DNA from: an uncultured Bacteroidales bacterium
GTDB lineage: Bacteria > Bacteroidota > Bacteroidia > Bacteroidales > UBA932
Length of the DNA: 51,394 bases
Assembly: GCA_900545245.1 (NCBI GenBank)
Contig: UQYV01000024.1
Span: 1-51,394 of the forward strand
Direction of reading: 5' to 3'
Position 1 is the stretch's first letter, and each line of letters opens with the position of its first letter. Under the pieces are notes generated by a model. That model worked only from the letters and a program-made list of their open reading frames with translations, made no database searches and was not told the origin of the DNA. A program made the position numbers and the translations under genes. Shown here piece after piece: positions 34,069-42,982 of the stretch.

Positions 34069-37000
34069 TCAGAATGTTATGCTCAGTCCGCAGGAGAGCT
34101 GCGTGGAGAGCGGGTAGGCGTTCCCGTTGTTGTAGGTTCTCCAGTCCTTCTCGCTGTTGTTGTTTCCGCCGTCGATGGTCTCGGGGTCAAACATTTTCGC
34201 GAGCTTTGTTCCTGTGAGTATGTTTTCTGCGGAGAAATATGCCCGCAGCCTCTCTATTTTCAGCGGTTTCGTCCATTTTTCGGGCAGGGTGTAGCCAATC
34301 TGGAGGTTCTTCAGGCGGATGTAGGCTGCATTCTGGAGGTAGCGTGTCTGCACCTGATGGTTTCGTCCGCTGCTTCCGTTGCCCTCCCCGCCGCGGTCAA
34401 ACGACGGGCGTGGGTAATATGCGTCCCTGTTCACGCCCATGATTCCCTTCTGCACGAGCAGCGAGTTCTCGTCACGGTAGAAGTCGAGGTGCTGGACAAG
34501 CGCAGCCGACCATTCGGGCTCGGTGTTGGCTCCCCAGAAATAGGAACTGCTCTGCCAGTAGTCGCGTTTCATAACGCCCTGGAAAAAGAGCCTCAGATCG
34601 ACTCCCTTCCACGCGAAGTTGAGGTCAATTCCGAAATGGAAGCGCGGCGTGCTGTTGCCTATGACCTTGAGGTCCCCGTGGTTGTCTATGGTGCTGTCTC
34701 CGGTGGATATGCGTCCGTCGCCGTTGAGGTCGGCGTACATTATGTCACCTGCGCCCCATCCGCTTCCGAGGGCGGACTGTCCCTGACGGAGCTCTGACGG
34801 GAAATGCCCATATTTATCAAGATAGTTCTGGTCCAATCTGTCGAGGTGTGCGTCCATCTCCTCCTGGCTCTGCGCGATGCCTATGGTCTCATATCCCCAT
34901 ATTTCTCCGAGCTTGCGTCCCGGGATGTACTGGCGGATGGAGCCGGTCGTGTTGCTCGGGTAGCGCGTGACTATCGTCTGAGAGTCGGACAGGAGGAACT
35001 TCGCACTGTAGAACAGGCCGCCTGCGAGCTGGTCCTTCCACATTATCTCGAACTCCCATCCGTAGGTCTTGAGGTCGGTGTTGTTGGTCTTAGGAGCGGT
35101 GTAGCCAAGGATTGACGGCAGCTCGAGCGAGGCCCCTATCATGTCGAGGGTGTAGCGCGTGTAGTAGTCGAATGAACCGGTGAGCCTGTTGCCGAAGAGG
35201 CCGAAGTCCATTCCGACGTTCCAGTTGCGGACCCTTTCCCAAGTGAGCGTGGTGGAGATTGCCCCGGGCACACCTATGGTCGTGGTCTTCTGTCCGTTCT
35301 GGAGCCATGCCCCGCTGTTGGTAGAAGGGGAGAACGTCCTGTAGGTAGGGTACCATCCGTTCGTGTTCTGGTTCCCGAGAGAGCCGTAGGAGGCGCGTAT
35401 CTTCCATGTATCGACAACCCGGCGGTACGGCTCCCAGAACGGTTCGTTGGCGATGTTCCATCCGGTGGAGACAGAAGGGTAGAGGTTCCAGCGGAGGTTG
35501 TCGCGGTAGCGGCTCGTGCCGTCGTAGCGGAGGTTACCCTCGACGAGGTAGCGCCCCTCGTAGTCGTAGTTCACCCTTCCAAAAACTCCGGCGGTGGACC
35601 ATGAATTCCGGTTTCCGTAAGGATTTATGTCCTTGCGCACCCACGACTGCGACGCGCTGTCCCAGACAAGCCCCGTGGTGAGGTCTATCTCCGGAAGAGA
35701 TTCCGCCACAAGCCCGTAGGCCGTCACGCCCCTGCTCTTCTGCATGAGGTCCTCCATCTGTGCACCGAGCATGAACGCGAGGTTGTGACGCTCGTCGATG
35801 GAGAAATGATAGCTGCTGCGGAGGTTCCCGTTGAAGAAGTTTTCCCCGTAGCCGGCCTCGGTCACGGATGTGGTGGCCTTGTCCTTGCCGATTGGCTCGC
35901 CGTAGATGTCGCAGTTGTATGTGGCGAGCGAGGTGGATTTGATGTCCTGTGAGATAATCTTGTAGTTCAGCTCAAGCGTCGTCACCCAATTCTTCACCGG
36001 CTCGAACGAGAGCGACAGCTGCTGGTAGAGGTTGTCAGTCACCTTGTCGTAGGTTCCTCCCTGAATGAAGTCGCGTCCCGGCCAGACATTGGAGTAGAGC
36101 TTGCCGTTGTTGTCGTAGAGCGGGAGGTTGGGCCAGTTCTGCCGCGCGAGGTTCTCGTAGAGACCGTCGTTCATGGCGGAAGGCTTCGTGTAGTCCTCGC
36201 GTATGAACCGGACGGAATAGCCGAGGTCGATGTGGTCGGTCAGCTTCGCGTTCAGCTTGCCCGTCGCGCTATAGCGCTTCATGTCCTCCTTGCCCAGATT
36301 GAGCAGGCCCTCCTGAAGCATATAGTTCAGCGACGTGTAGAAAGTCACCCTTTCGCTTCCGCCGCTTGCGCTGAGATTATGCTCGTGGGAGAAATTCCAG
36401 TCCTTGAAAAACACGTCGTACCAGTCCGTGTTCGCGTTCGCCGTGTGGAATGTGTCCTGCCACTGCGTGCCTTCGGACGGCATCGGAAAGACAGTGGTGA
36501 TTTCTCCCTTCTGATATGCGAGGATACGCTCAATCGTGTCTTCGGTGAAGACGATGTCCGTCATGTTGTTGGACGTGTTCCTCTTCGCCTCATTATAATA
36601 GTTGGCGAAGGAATATGAGTCCATCTGCTTCATCTTCACGACCGGCGAACCCCAGCGGAAGTTGTTGTTATAGTTAATCTGAACCTTCCCGGCCTTTCCG
36701 CTCTTTGTCGTGACGAGAATGACTCCGAACGGGGCGCGGCTTCCGTAGATGCTGGCCGCCGCGGCGTCCTTGAGCACGGAAACGCTCTCGATGTCCTGAG
36801 GGTTTATGGTGTTGAGGTCTCCCTCCATCCCGTCGATGAGAACCAGAGGGTTGCCGCTCGTTCCTTCGCCGATGGTTGCCGTACCTCGGATGTTCATCGT
36901 CGGGGTCTTTTCCATTGAGCCGCTTCGGGAGGTAATCTGGAGCCCGGGCACGAGTCCCTGAAGGGCGGACGCGGCATTTGACACCGGCCGCGATTCAAGC

Positions 37001-37386
37001 GCCTTCGCGTCCGTGACTCCGACCGCTCCGGTGAGGTTTATCCTTTTCTGTGTGCCGTAGCCGACGACCACGACCTCATCAAGCGTCTCAATGTCGTCTT
37101 CGAGGATAATGTCAACGACGCTCCGTCCTCCCACTGGCACTTCCGTAGTCTTGTAGCCGATTGCAGTGACGACGAGAATCGCGTCAGGTGCTGCCTGAAG
37201 CGCATAGGCTCCGTCCATGTCGGTCATTTCCCCGACCGTAGTTCCCTTGACCTGCACAGGGGTGGCGATGACCGGCTCGCCCTTGCTGTCCGTCACTTTT
37301 CCCGTCACCCTGTTCTGCGCGAATGCGGATGTCGCGGTGACGATTCCCAGCATCAGTGCGGCGACGATGCGTGAATGCAGTTTCAT
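34069..37386 (-). CDS. susC: SusC/RagA-family TonB-dependent outer membrane transporter
   Basis: The ATG at 37386 (M-K-L-H-S-R-I-V) gives a signal peptide ending S-A-F-A-Q; the open frame upstream has no better start. A carboxypeptidase-regulatory-like domain follows (about 25-100, N-R-V-T-G-K-V-T-D). Next comes the TonB-box area L-D-E-V-V-V-V-G-Y-G-T-Q, then the plug domain (A-L-Q-G-L-V-P-G-L) and a 22-strand barrel ending in L-S-I-T-F. It imports oligosaccharides released by the surface enzymes, powered by TonB. It is the first gene of a susC-susD pair and a good promoter box lies at 37489-37496. Length about 1105 residues, normal for the family. Confidence 0.96.
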   Translation of the reverse strand: MKLHSRIVAALMLGIVTATSAFAQNRVTGKVTDSKGEPVIATPVQVKGTTVGEMTDMDGAYALQAAPDAILVVTAIGYKTTEVPVGGRSVVDIILEDDIETLDEVVVVGYGTQKRINLTGAVGVTDAKALESRPVSNAASALQGLVPGLQITSRSGSMEKTPTMNIRGTATIGEGTSGNPLVLIDGMEGDLNTINPQDIESVSVLKDAAAASIYGSRAPFGVILVTTKSGKAGKVQINYNNNFRWGSPVVKMKQMDSYSFANYYNEAKRNTSNNMTDIVFTEDTIERILAYQKGEITTVFPMPSEGTQWQDTFHTANANTDWYDVFFKDWNFSHEHNLSASGGSERVTFYTSLNYMLQEGLLNLGKEDMKRYSATGKLNAKLTDHIDLGYSVRFIREDYTKPSAMNDGLYENLARQNWPNLPLYDNNGKLYSNVWPGRDFIQGGTYDKVTDNLYQQLSLSFEPVKNWVTTLELNYKIISQDIKSTSLATYNCDIYGEPIGKDKATTSVTEAGYGENFFNGNLRSSYHFSIDERHNLAFMLGAQMEDLMQKSRGVTAYGLVAESLPEIDLTTGLVWDSASQSWVRKDINPYGNRNSWSTAGVFGRVNYDYEGRYLVEGNLRYDGTSRYRDNLRWNLYPSVSTGWNIANEPFWEPYRRVVDTWKIRASYGSLGNQNTNGWYPTYRTFSPSTNSGAWLQNGQKTTTIGVPGAISTTLTWERVRNWNVGMDFGLFGNRLTGSFDYYTRYTLDMIGASLELPSILGYTAPKTNNTDLKTYGWEFEIMWKDQLAGGLFYSAKFLLSDSQTIVTRYPSNTTGSIRQYIPGRKLGEIWGYETIGIAQSQEEMDAHLDRLDQNYLDKYGHFPSELRQGQSALGSGWGAGDIMYADLNGDGRISTGDSTIDNHGDLKVIGNSTPRFHFGIDLNFAWKGVDLRLFFQGVMKRDYWQSSSYFWGANTEPEWSAALVQHLDFYRDENSLLVQKGIMGVNRDAYYPRPSFDRGGEGNGSSGRNHQVQTRYLQNAAYIRLKNLQIGYTLPEKWTKPLKIERLRAYFSAENILTGTKLAKMFDPETIDGGNNNSEKDWRTYNNGNAYPLSTQLSCGLSITF

Positions 37387-37488
37387 AGTCAAAAACTTAA
37401 TGTTAATAGTCTTAATGTTAATATCCTTATGCCATGTCCTCCGCGTTCTCTCCGTGTCTGAAGGGACGTCGTTCCGCGATTGACGGTG

Positions 37489-37496
37489 CAAATATA
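37489..37496 (-). promoter_or_regulatory. Bacteroidetes-type -7 box for susCD
   Basis: On the minus strand TATATTTG fits TAnnTTTG exactly, 103 bp before the susC ATG. No clear -33 TTTG is seen, as is common for promoters that need an activator. Confidence 0.5.
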
Positions 37497-37593
37497 TAAT
37501 AGGTATTCGTTTTATCGGGAAGAATTATTTCCCGAAACGGTCGAATCTCCATGAATAGGGCATATTTTCATCCTTATCCCTTTTCTGTCTGCC

Positions 37594-37601
37594 TACCTTT
37601 G
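37594..37601 (+). promoter_or_regulatory. Bacteroidetes-type -7 box for the GH51 gene
   Basis: TACCTTTG fits TAnnTTTG, 61 bp before the GH51 ATG. The -33 position is T-rich but lacks a perfect TTTG. Confidence 0.5.
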
Positions 37602-37661
37602 TCTTTGATGTCAGGATACATTCATTTTCTCAGGAAATCATGACAATAATACTAAAAGATT

Positions 37662-39263
37662 ATGATAAGGACAATAACCGCAACCGCATTACTGTGCATT
37701 TCGCTCGCTCTCGGGGCACAGACCGCAGAGACCCGTGGAAACGGGGACCGCATCACCGTGAGCGTCCATGACTCGGCGCCCGGACCGGTCATACCCAAGG
37801 AGATTTACGGCCAGTTCTCCGAGCATCTCGGACGCTGCATCTATGACGGCATCTGGGTCGGGCCGGATTCCGTCATGCCGAACGAAAACGGCTACCGCAG
37901 CGATGTCCTTGAAGCCCTGCGCGAACTCCATGTCCCCGTTCTCCGCTGGCCCGGAGGCTGCTTCGCCGACGAATATCATTGGCGTGACGGCATAGGCCCG
38001 CGCAGTGAGCGTCCCAAGATGATAAATTCCAACTGGGGAGGCACGCTTGAGGACAATTCCTTCGGCACGCACGAGTTTCTCGACCTGTGCGAAATGCTCG
38101 GCACGGAGCCATACATCTCCGGCAATGTCGGTTCAGGCACGGTCGGAGAGCTCGCGCAGTGGGTCGAGTACATGACCGCCAGGGAAGGAACCATGGCCGA
38201 ACTTCGCCGTTCCAATGGCCGAGTGGAGCCGTGGAAGGTGAAGTATCTCGGGGTGGGCAATGAAAGCTGGGGGTGCGGCGGCAACATGACCCCGGAATAC
38301 TATTCGGACCTCTACCGCCGCTATGCGACCTACTGCCGCGACTTTGACGGCAACTGTCTTTACAAGGTGGCCAGCGGCGCGTCAGACTACGACTACAACT
38401 GGACAAAGGTTCTGATGAGCTCCTCCGCCCGTTTCATGGACGGCCTGTCCCTGCACTACTACACGGTTGTCGATTGGAACTCAAAGGGCTCCGCAACGGA
38501 CTTTTCCGACGGGGAGTATTACGACATTGTCGCCAAGTGCGCGGAAATAGACGAGGTGCTTCGCAACCACGAGTCAATCATGGACGCTTTCGACCCGTCC
38601 TGCCGTGTCGGACTGCTTCTCGATGAGTGGGGAACATGGTTCGAGGTCGAGCCTGGCACGGAGCCGGGACACCTCTACCAGCAGAATACGATGCGCGACG
38701 CGATTGTCGCCGCCCTTTCTCTCAACATCTTCAACGGGCACACCCGGAGGCTGAAAATGGCAAATATCGCCCAGATTGTGAATGTGCTTCAGTCCATGAT
38801 TCTTACTGAGGGTGACAGGATGCTCCTGACTCCGACCTATCATGTGTTCAGAATGTTCCGGGGACATCAGGACGCGGTCTCCATTCCTGTGGAATATTCC
38901 TCCCTCACGCTTTCCGCTCCCTCAGGACGCAGCCTCCCGTCCCTCAGCGTGTCATGTTCCCGCGCCTCCGACGGCTCATATCTTCTCACTCTCGCGAACC
39001 CTTCCCTTGACAGTCCGGCTCCGCTTTCCATCGTGTTCGATGAATTCTGCCCGCGGACGGCGGATGTCGAGATTCTTTCTTCCGGAAACATACGCGATTG
39101 CAACAGCTTCGACTCTCCCGCCAAGGTTCGTCCGACAAAGTTCAACGGGGTGAGCCTCGCTGGCTCCAAAGGAAAGAAATGCTCGAAACTTGCAGCCGGC
39201 GGCTTCGTTTCCGTGACGCTCACCGTGCCTCCGGCATCCGTCGTGTCCCTTACTCTCAGGTAA
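37662..39263 (+). CDS. GH51 family glycosidase, probable alpha-L-arabinofuranosidase
   Basis: A signal peptide ending L-A-L-G-A-Q is followed by I-P-K-E-I-Y-G-Q-F-S-E-H-L-G-R, the GH51 opening. The TIM barrel carries the acid/base Glu201 in G-V-G-N-E-S-W-G and the nucleophile Glu322 in L-L-L-D-E-W-G. A C-terminal beta-sandwich follows from about 395. These motifs are those of exo-acting arabinofuranosidases that remove terminal arabinose in the periplasm. The gene is divergent from susC and shares its upstream region, so it belongs to the same locus. Together with GH16 and GH2 it would suit a branched hemicellulose or arabinogalactan, but this is not proven. Confidence 0.93.
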   Translation: MIRTITATALLCISLALGAQTAETRGNGDRITVSVHDSAPGPVIPKEIYGQFSEHLGRCIYDGIWVGPDSVMPNENGYRSDVLEALRELHVPVLRWPGGCFADEYHWRDGIGPRSERPKMINSNWGGTLEDNSFGTHEFLDLCEMLGTEPYISGNVGSGTVGELAQWVEYMTAREGTMAELRRSNGRVEPWKVKYLGVGNESWGCGGNMTPEYYSDLYRRYATYCRDFDGNCLYKVASGASDYDYNWTKVLMSSSARFMDGLSLHYYTVVDWNSKGSATDFSDGEYYDIVAKCAEIDEVLRNHESIMDAFDPSCRVGLLLDEWGTWFEVEPGTEPGHLYQQNTMRDAIVAALSLNIFNGHTRRLKMANIAQIVNVLQSMILTEGDRMLLTPTYHVFRMFRGHQDAVSIPVEYSSLTLSAPSGRSLPSLSVSCSRASDGSYLLTLANPSLDSPAPLSIVFDEFCPRTADVEILSSGNIRDCNSFDSPAKVRPTKFNGVSLAGSKGKKCSKLAAGGFVSVTLTVPPASVVSLTLR

Positions 39264-39315
39264 GAAACTGTTTAATTGGGGTCTCTAAGAAACCTTCAAG
39301 TTTTTCAAGCGATGC

Positions 39316-40560
39316 ATGACCATGAAGACTGGACGCATTCTGATAATTTTTCTTGCGGCTGCCCTGCCGATTGCCGGGTGTTCGGTGAACGACCCCGTGA
39401 TTTCCTACGGTCCCGATGTGCCGGCGGAGCGGGAATACCCTTTCGGGTATAATCCCGACGGCGACAATGACGGTCTCCTGCCATGCCTCTGCATAGACAC
39501 TCCGTCACCCGTGAGCTCAAAGGAAACATGGGTCACGGGGGCGGACATCCGGATGATGTTTCCGAACGGTCAGGTTCAGGAACTCGGCAAGACCAAGATA
39601 AAGCTCAGGGGCAACAGCACGCTTCACTATCCTAAGAAATCCTACAACATCAAGCTGGAGGAGTCCGCTTCTCTAATCGGAATGCGGGAAAACAAAAGCT
39701 GGTGCCTGCTTGCCCAATGGATGGACCGCACGCTGCTGCGTAACGATGTCGCGTTTGAGATTGCCAGACGCACGGATGGTCTGGACTGGACTCCGAAAGG
39801 AGAGTTTGTGGAACTTCGGCTCAACGGGAAGATGAGCGGCACATATTATCTCTGTGAGAAGATAAAGGCCTCGAAGAAACGGGTTCCCGTCGCCGAATGC
39901 GGATATATTCTCGAACTCGACACCAATTATGACGAGGCCTGGAAATTCCATTCCGCTGGGCTCAACCTTCCGGTGATGGTGAAGGAACCGGATGAAGACG
40001 ATATGAATGAGGAAATTTTCCTGACGATAAAGGATGAATATAACCGTGCGGAAAGCTATGTGACGACATCGAACCACAAGGTCTATGGCAGCGCCGTTGA
40101 CATCGACAGCTACATCGACTGGCTCTTCGTCCACGAACTGTGCTGCAACTACGAGCCGACGCACCCCAAGAGCGCCTATATGCACCGTGCTCCGGACGGA
40201 CTTCTCCATGCCGGCCCGGTCTGGGACTTTGACTGGGGCACTTTCACGTCCAAGGCCGAGACCACCCGCCCGCTCTTCTCGTCGCTGTGGTTCGGCTACC
40301 TCATGGCTGACCCGGTCTTTGTGTCCCGTCTCAAGGAGAAGTGGACACGGGAGCTTCCGAATTTTCTCGAAATTCCGGACTACATCCTCCGCCGTGCCGC
40401 GCATCTTGAAAAGGCCGCGGACACGAATTTCCGTCAATGGCCGATTACCCAGAACGTCAACCACGACGAGTCCCTTTCCTTCGCCGAGGCCGTCAAGAGG
40501 ATGAAAGCCAACTACGAACAGCGCGTCTGGGCGCTTGACGTGTTCATCTCCGGGTTGTGA
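39316..40560 (+). CDS. CotH-kinase-like lipoprotein
   Basis: A lipoprotein signal ends in P-I-A-G-C (about residue 22). The CotH core follows with K-I-K-L-R-G-N-S-T and K-K-S-Y-N-I-K-L (about 95-120), the aspartate-rich strand V-W-D-F-D-W (about 308) and the surrounding R-N-D segment. CotH proteins are atypical protein kinases in spore formers; in Bacteroidales they are exported lipoproteins often found beside glycan-use genes, with unknown targets. The gene starts 52 bp after the GH51 stop, so it is probably cotranscribed. ATG codons at 39316 and 39322 are both possible starts. Confidence 0.88.
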   Translation: MTMKTGRILIIFLAAALPIAGCSVNDPVISYGPDVPAEREYPFGYNPDGDNDGLLPCLCIDTPSPVSSKETWVTGADIRMMFPNGQVQELGKTKIKLRGNSTLHYPKKSYNIKLEESASLIGMRENKSWCLLAQWMDRTLLRNDVAFEIARRTDGLDWTPKGEFVELRLNGKMSGTYYLCEKIKASKKRVPVAECGYILELDTNYDEAWKFHSAGLNLPVMVKEPDEDDMNEEIFLTIKDEYNRAESYVTTSNHKVYGSAVDIDSYIDWLFVHELCCNYEPTHPKSAYMHRAPDGLLHAGPVWDFDWGTFTSKAETTRPLFSSLWFGYLMADPVFVSRLKEKWTRELPNFLEIPDYILRRAAHLEKAADTNFRQWPITQNVNHDESLSFAEAVKRMKANYEQRVWALDVFISGL

Positions 40561-40658
40561 AAGTTCAAATGCTTCAAGTCAAATGTTCAGCCAAAACTGT
40601 ATCTAAAGCCGTAATTTGGCTCGACTTTTTTGAAATGTTTAGCCAAAACTAATTGTAG

Positions 40659-40666
40659 TAACTTTG
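40659..40666 (+). promoter_or_regulatory. Orphaned promoter of a deleted ATPase gene
   Basis: TAACTTTG fits TAnnTTTG. Two copies of an AGCCAAAACT motif (within 40585-40650) and an opposing TTGGCT lie upstream and look like operator half-sites. The gene behind it is only a C-terminal remnant. Confidence 0.45.
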
Positions 40667-40681
40667 CATCGTGAACCTTAA

Positions 40682-40912
40682 ATCAGTGATGACAGGGTTG
40701 TCGATGTCTGCGAAATGAAATATTCAACTTCCGAATATACTATAACAAAAGACGAAAGTTGCAAATTGCGCAATCGTATCGAGTCTTTTCGGGAAGAGTC
40801 TGGTACAAAAAAGGCCATTCACCTTGTGATGATAACGCCCTATGGCATCAAACGTACTGTCAACTCTGGTGGCGTGACGAGTCAGGTGACTATGGACGCA
40901 CTGTTTGAATAA
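40682..40912 (+). pseudogene. C-terminal remnant of a DUF234-type ATPase gene
   Basis: The open stretch reads D-D-R-V-V-D-V-C-E-M-K-Y and then R-N-R-I-E-S-F-R, K-K-A-I-H-L-V-M-I-T-P-Y-G and ends M-D-A-L-F-E. These are the conserved last 75 residues of a common Bacteroidales AAA ATPase whose C-terminal domain resembles a PD-(D/E)xK nuclease (V-C-E-M-K). A TAA lies directly before 40682 and no start or Walker motifs are present. An apparent ATG at 40715 is an internal Met of the family. The promoter at 40659 survives, so an internal deletion probably removed the body of the gene. Confidence 0.75.
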
Positions 40913-41019
40913 CTGCAGCGGTAAAAAGGAAATAAGTTGAGAAAAACTTGCATCGGAAGATAATTCTGTGTAATATTGCACAATGTTAATGCTCATTTAT
41001 ATAAATAACAATTTACATT

Positions 41020-42333
41020 ATGCGTTTTTACGACAGGGAAGATGAAATTCGGATTCTTCTGGAAAATGAGGCTCAGGCAGAAAATACGGCCATGTTTACG
41101 GTTCTTATGGGACGGCGGCGTGTCGGAAAGACATCGCTGATAGCCAAGGCATTGGAAGGAAAGGTTTCTGCATACCTTTTTGTTTCCCGTGACAGCGAGG
41201 CTATGCTTTGCCGTAAGTTTCAGCGCAGTCTCGAAGAACAGTTGGGAATACATGTCTATGGCGAACTGACATATTTTCGCGATTTGTTTGAAGTCATCAT
41301 GCGGGAGTCGATTAATCGTCATTTTACCGTAGTGTTTGACGAGTTTCAGACCTTATATAAAATAAATCCGGCGATTTTCAGTGAGATTCAGGATCTGTGG
41401 GACAGGTATCATAGGGAGTCTAAACTGAATCTGATTGTTGTCGGCAGCATACAGTCGTTGATGAGGCGAATTTTTGAGGATAAAAATGAGCCATTGTATG
41501 GAAGGCCGACTTCAAAGTTCACCTTGTATCCCTTCAGAACCGATGTGTTGAAAGAGATACTTGCTGAACATTCTCCGGACTACGGAAATGAGGATTTGCT
41601 TTGTCTTTACATGATAACTGGGGGTGTGGCAAAATATGTTGAACTTCTGATGGATGCCCAATGCTATACGAAAGACAGAATGCTCGACTATGTATGTCGA
41701 CAGGATTCGTATTTTCTTACTGAGGGGAGGGATATGGTAAATCAGGAGTTTGGAGAGGATGGTGTGACATATTTCTCTGTGCTGCAGATGATTGCGGACG
41801 GGATGACGCGGCGCGGAGACATTGATGGCGCGATGCAGAAGGATATGGGAGTGTATCTTCAGAATCTGGAGAAGAACTACAATATGATTTCCCGGCTTAA
41901 GCCGCTTTTGTCAAAGCCTAACAGCAAAGTTTCCGCATACGAGATTTCAGACCTTTTTCTCCGTTTCTGGTTCCGCTTCATCTGCCCTTATCAGTCATTG
42001 ATTGAACGCAAGCAGTTGGGGCTGGTTCGCAGCAACATTGCTAATAATTACGAGCGGTTCAGCGGCCGGACTCTCGAACAATATTTTCAGGCGAAGGCTT
42101 TTGAGAGTGGACTATACACGCAGGTCGGCAACTGGTGGGACCGCAAGGGGGAAAACGAAATAGATTTGATAGCACTCAACGAATTCAACCACACTGCAGT
42201 GGCCGCCGAAATAAAACGCAACTCTGAGAAGATAAATCTCCATGCGCTTGAGGCAAAGGTCGAGACTCTCCGAAAATCTGATTTTGGAAAATATTCTTTT
42301 TCTTTGCAGGCTTTGTCACTAGAGGATATGTAG
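41020..42333 (+). CDS. AAA ATPase with DUF234 C-terminal nuclease-like domain
   Basis: The 437-residue protein opens R-F-Y-D-R-E-D-E-I and has Walker A G-R-R-R-V-G-K-T-S (about 30-38), Walker B T-V-V-F-D-E-F-Q (about 107-114) and an arginine-bearing sensor strand L-I-V-V-G-S. A winged-helix section follows (about 240-320). The C-terminal domain shows W-D-R-K-G-E-N-E-I-D-L-I and A-E-I-K-R-N, the E-x-D and E-x-K pairs of a PD-(D/E)xK fold. The family is widespread in Bacteroidales, and its role is not settled. A remnant of a relative lies just upstream. An acidic protein gene follows after 25 bp and is likely cotranscribed. Confidence 0.85.
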   Translation: MRFYDREDEIRILLENEAQAENTAMFTVLMGRRRVGKTSLIAKALEGKVSAYLFVSRDSEAMLCRKFQRSLEEQLGIHVYGELTYFRDLFEVIMRESINRHFTVVFDEFQTLYKINPAIFSEIQDLWDRYHRESKLNLIVVGSIQSLMRRIFEDKNEPLYGRPTSKFTLYPFRTDVLKEILAEHSPDYGNEDLLCLYMITGGVAKYVELLMDAQCYTKDRMLDYVCRQDSYFLTEGRDMVNQEFGEDGVTYFSVLQMIADGMTRRGDIDGAMQKDMGVYLQNLEKNYNMISRLKPLLSKPNSKVSAYEISDLFLRFWFRFICPYQSLIERKQLGLVRSNIANNYERFSGRTLEQYFQAKAFESGLYTQVGNWWDRKGENEIDLIALNEFNHTAVAAEIKRNSEKINLHALEAKVETLRKSDFGKYSFSLQALSLEDM

Positions 42334-42358
42334 TTACAGTTATAAAACGATAATCACA

Positions 42359-42835
42359 ATGGTAACACTGAGAATTTTTTCCATGGGCGAGTGCCCGTTT
42401 GACTTTGACTATACTGTAGATTGCATCGACAGTTCAACCGGCTTTGATTTTGAACGGTCTTTCTGCGGTCTTTTCCGGATTGAACCGAACTGGGACGAGT
42501 TGGACTGGTCGGAGATATTCTATTTTCAGCCGAAACTTCGTAAGGCGCTTGTGAAAAAGATTGATGAGTCATACGATGGTGCCCGCCCCGATGCGTCCTC
42601 ATCCTCTGAAGAATGGGATGAGTATCGAGAACATTTCGTGGACGTGCTTCAGGACATATATGTCGAATTTGATATCAACGGGACTGAATATGAACTGCAT
42701 GATGTCATTGAACCGGAGGACCTCATGACCTTTGAGGCTTCGGACGATTTTGACGATTCTGATGACTTCGACGATTCAGATGATTTTGACGATTCTGATG
42801 ACTTCGACGATACTGACGATTTCGGGGAATATTGA
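42359..42835 (+). CDS. Acidic protein with (S-D-D-F-D-D) repeat tail
   Basis: I do not recognise the family. The 158-residue protein has a folded-looking N-terminal part (about 1-125, with F-P-R-like aromatic and Trp residues such as W-D-E-L-D-W-S-E-I-F-Y-F) and a strongly acidic tail of about 5 repeats of S-D-D-F-D-D encoded by 18-bp units. It has no signal peptide or membrane segment. It starts 25 bp after the ATPase gene, so a partner or regulator of that ATPase is possible. Acidic tails of this kind can mimic DNA or bind basic proteins, but nothing proves it here. The tail repeats make length variation between strains likely. Confidence 0.7.
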   Translation: MVTLRIFSMGECPFDFDYTVDCIDSSTGFDFERSFCGLFRIEPNWDELDWSEIFYFQPKLRKALVKKIDESYDGARPDASSSSEEWDEYREHFVDVLQDIYVEFDINGTEYELHDVIEPEDLMTFEASDDFDDSDDFDDSDDFDDSDDFDDTDDFGEY

Positions 42836-42840
42836 AAACG

Positions 42841-42969
42841 GCCCTTATATCACAAAATCAATTGGGATAACCGCTTGATGGCATCCGTGGACCGAAAGGG
42901 GGGCGGGAAAAGTACTTAGATTAATCTTGAAAAAGTGCGGAGACCTGGCCCATGGTGAGAGCCTGCGAT
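42841..42969. repeat. 129-bp direct repeat, left copy
   Basis: It matches 44741-44869 with three substitutions and two compensating single-base indels. It contains a dead ATPase start fragment and the last 16 codons of truB, including the stop, on the minus strand. One truB codon differs silently (GCG/GCT) and one changes Ala to Gly. Confidence 0.92.
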
Positions 42970-42982
42970 TGCCCTATATGGG

